A stretch of 64,000 nt of DNA, from assembly GCA_940671915.1 (NCBI GenBank), contig CALNVZ010003426.1:34772337-34836336 (forward strand), given 5' to 3'. The notes below the pieces were generated by a model. That model was given only the letters and a program-made list of their open reading frames with translations. It was not told the origin of the DNA and did not search any database. The stretch comes from Paracentrotus lividus (taxonomy: Eukaryota > Echinodermata > Echinoidea > Camarodonta > Echinidae). This document shows, piece after piece, positions 63,371-64,000 of this stretch (position 1 is the stretch's first letter; each line of letters begins with the position of its first letter). The position numbers were made by a program, and so were the translations under genes.

Positions 63371-64000
63371 TCTAAAGCTGCCAGTACAGAACCCTTTGAA
63401 GTGAAGAGAAAAGTCAAACAGCAGATTTATTCATGCAGAAGCACTTTAAACCACTTTGAATTCAATCACTGCTGACAAAAGGGTCAGGATGTTTTGAATC
63501 AACCGCAGATATCTTTGGAATTCCTTCTCTCTAATGGGGTTTAACAAACTTTTTCATGATCATATTTTGATGACATCCTTTATGTGTATTGATGTAGACT
63601 ATAAACACAATAAAAAGGTGTGATAAAGCTTCGAAACATTGAAAGCTTGATGTATTTTTTTAACCAGGGCTCAATACAATGTAGGCCCTACAGGTACATG
63701 TAATTCACTTTTGATTTGTTTATGTATATGGAGGGATCTGCATTGAAATATTTGGGGTGCAGTGTGGTTGACGTGGAAATTGGGCTTCTAAATCGGGTCA
63801 CTGATAAAATTTTGCACTGTTGTGGGTCCAGAGATGAACAACGGGGCCCATGTGCTCAACCCTAATTTTTAATGTAAGACCATATTCAGGCTGGAGAAAA
63901 TATCTGTCAAAGAAAGTCAAAATGAATATGAAATTATGCACAGCTTGGCAATAGCAGGCTCCAGAGGCAGAGACCTAGGTCACATAAGCCCCAAAAATAT

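Overview
This is non-coding-rich animal nuclear DNA. It is AT-rich and dense in short inverted-repeat elements, tRNA-derived SINE pieces, microsatellites and non-LTR retrotransposon fragments. There are no operons, and open frames appear only as short exon-sized islands. The recurrent tails (the GCGCCTTGAGCACTCTACAGAG domain followed by ATT repeats) and the TAGGCCTA/ACATGTAC word bias suggest a marine deuterostome, most likely an echinoderm such as a sea urchin. That assignment is an inference from repeat style.

One host gene is convincingly recognised. A minus-strand gene of the DRAM/TMEM150 (Frag1/DRAM/Sfk1) multi-pass membrane family runs from about 47.78 kb down to at least 9.44 kb. Its exons are 47679-47770 (start codon, first membrane segment), 29909-29962, 17919-17986, 16342-16496, 15647-15677 (tentative 3' edge) and 9441-9587. 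A very tentative further exon lies at 6296-6354. Codon phases match across the first three junctions and the conceptual protein follows the family's order of motifs. The C-terminal exons were not found and may lie beyond the left end. Introns reach 17.7 and 11.9 kb and hold most of the repeats listed here. The product would be a roughly 180+ residue membrane protein, probably of the lysosome/endosome or plasma membrane by family precedent. A separate 68-codon exon-like frame with a strong donor (27749-27952, minus) lies in intron 2. It is phase-incompatible with this gene and remains unidentified.

Region by region: 1-9.4 kb holds decayed repeats, including a 2.58 kb hAT-like element with CAGGG ends. 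9.4-30 kb is the 3' half of the DRAM-like gene, with several tandem arrays in its introns; one array has copied the exon 6 splice acceptor. 30-47.7 kb is intron 1, with foldback elements, a complete tRNA-headed SINE, a long polypurine tract and an element carrying a minisatellite. 47.7-48.1 kb is the first exon, preceded by an in-frame Cys-rich frame. 48.1-51.8 kb is repeat-rich upstream DNA. 51.8-57.7 kb contains a broken non-LTR retrotransposon, a 25-N gap and a large spaced inverted repeat (arms about 2.0 kb, loop about 1.13 kb) whose geometry suggests an inverted haplotype segment or assembly error. 57.7-64 kb is repeats only.

I found no evidence of a novel multi-gene system. The observations most worth checking are the palindrome that splits one retrotransposon at the gap, the tandemly multiplied splice acceptor, the probable U12-type donor after exon 6, and the damaged donor after exon 5.
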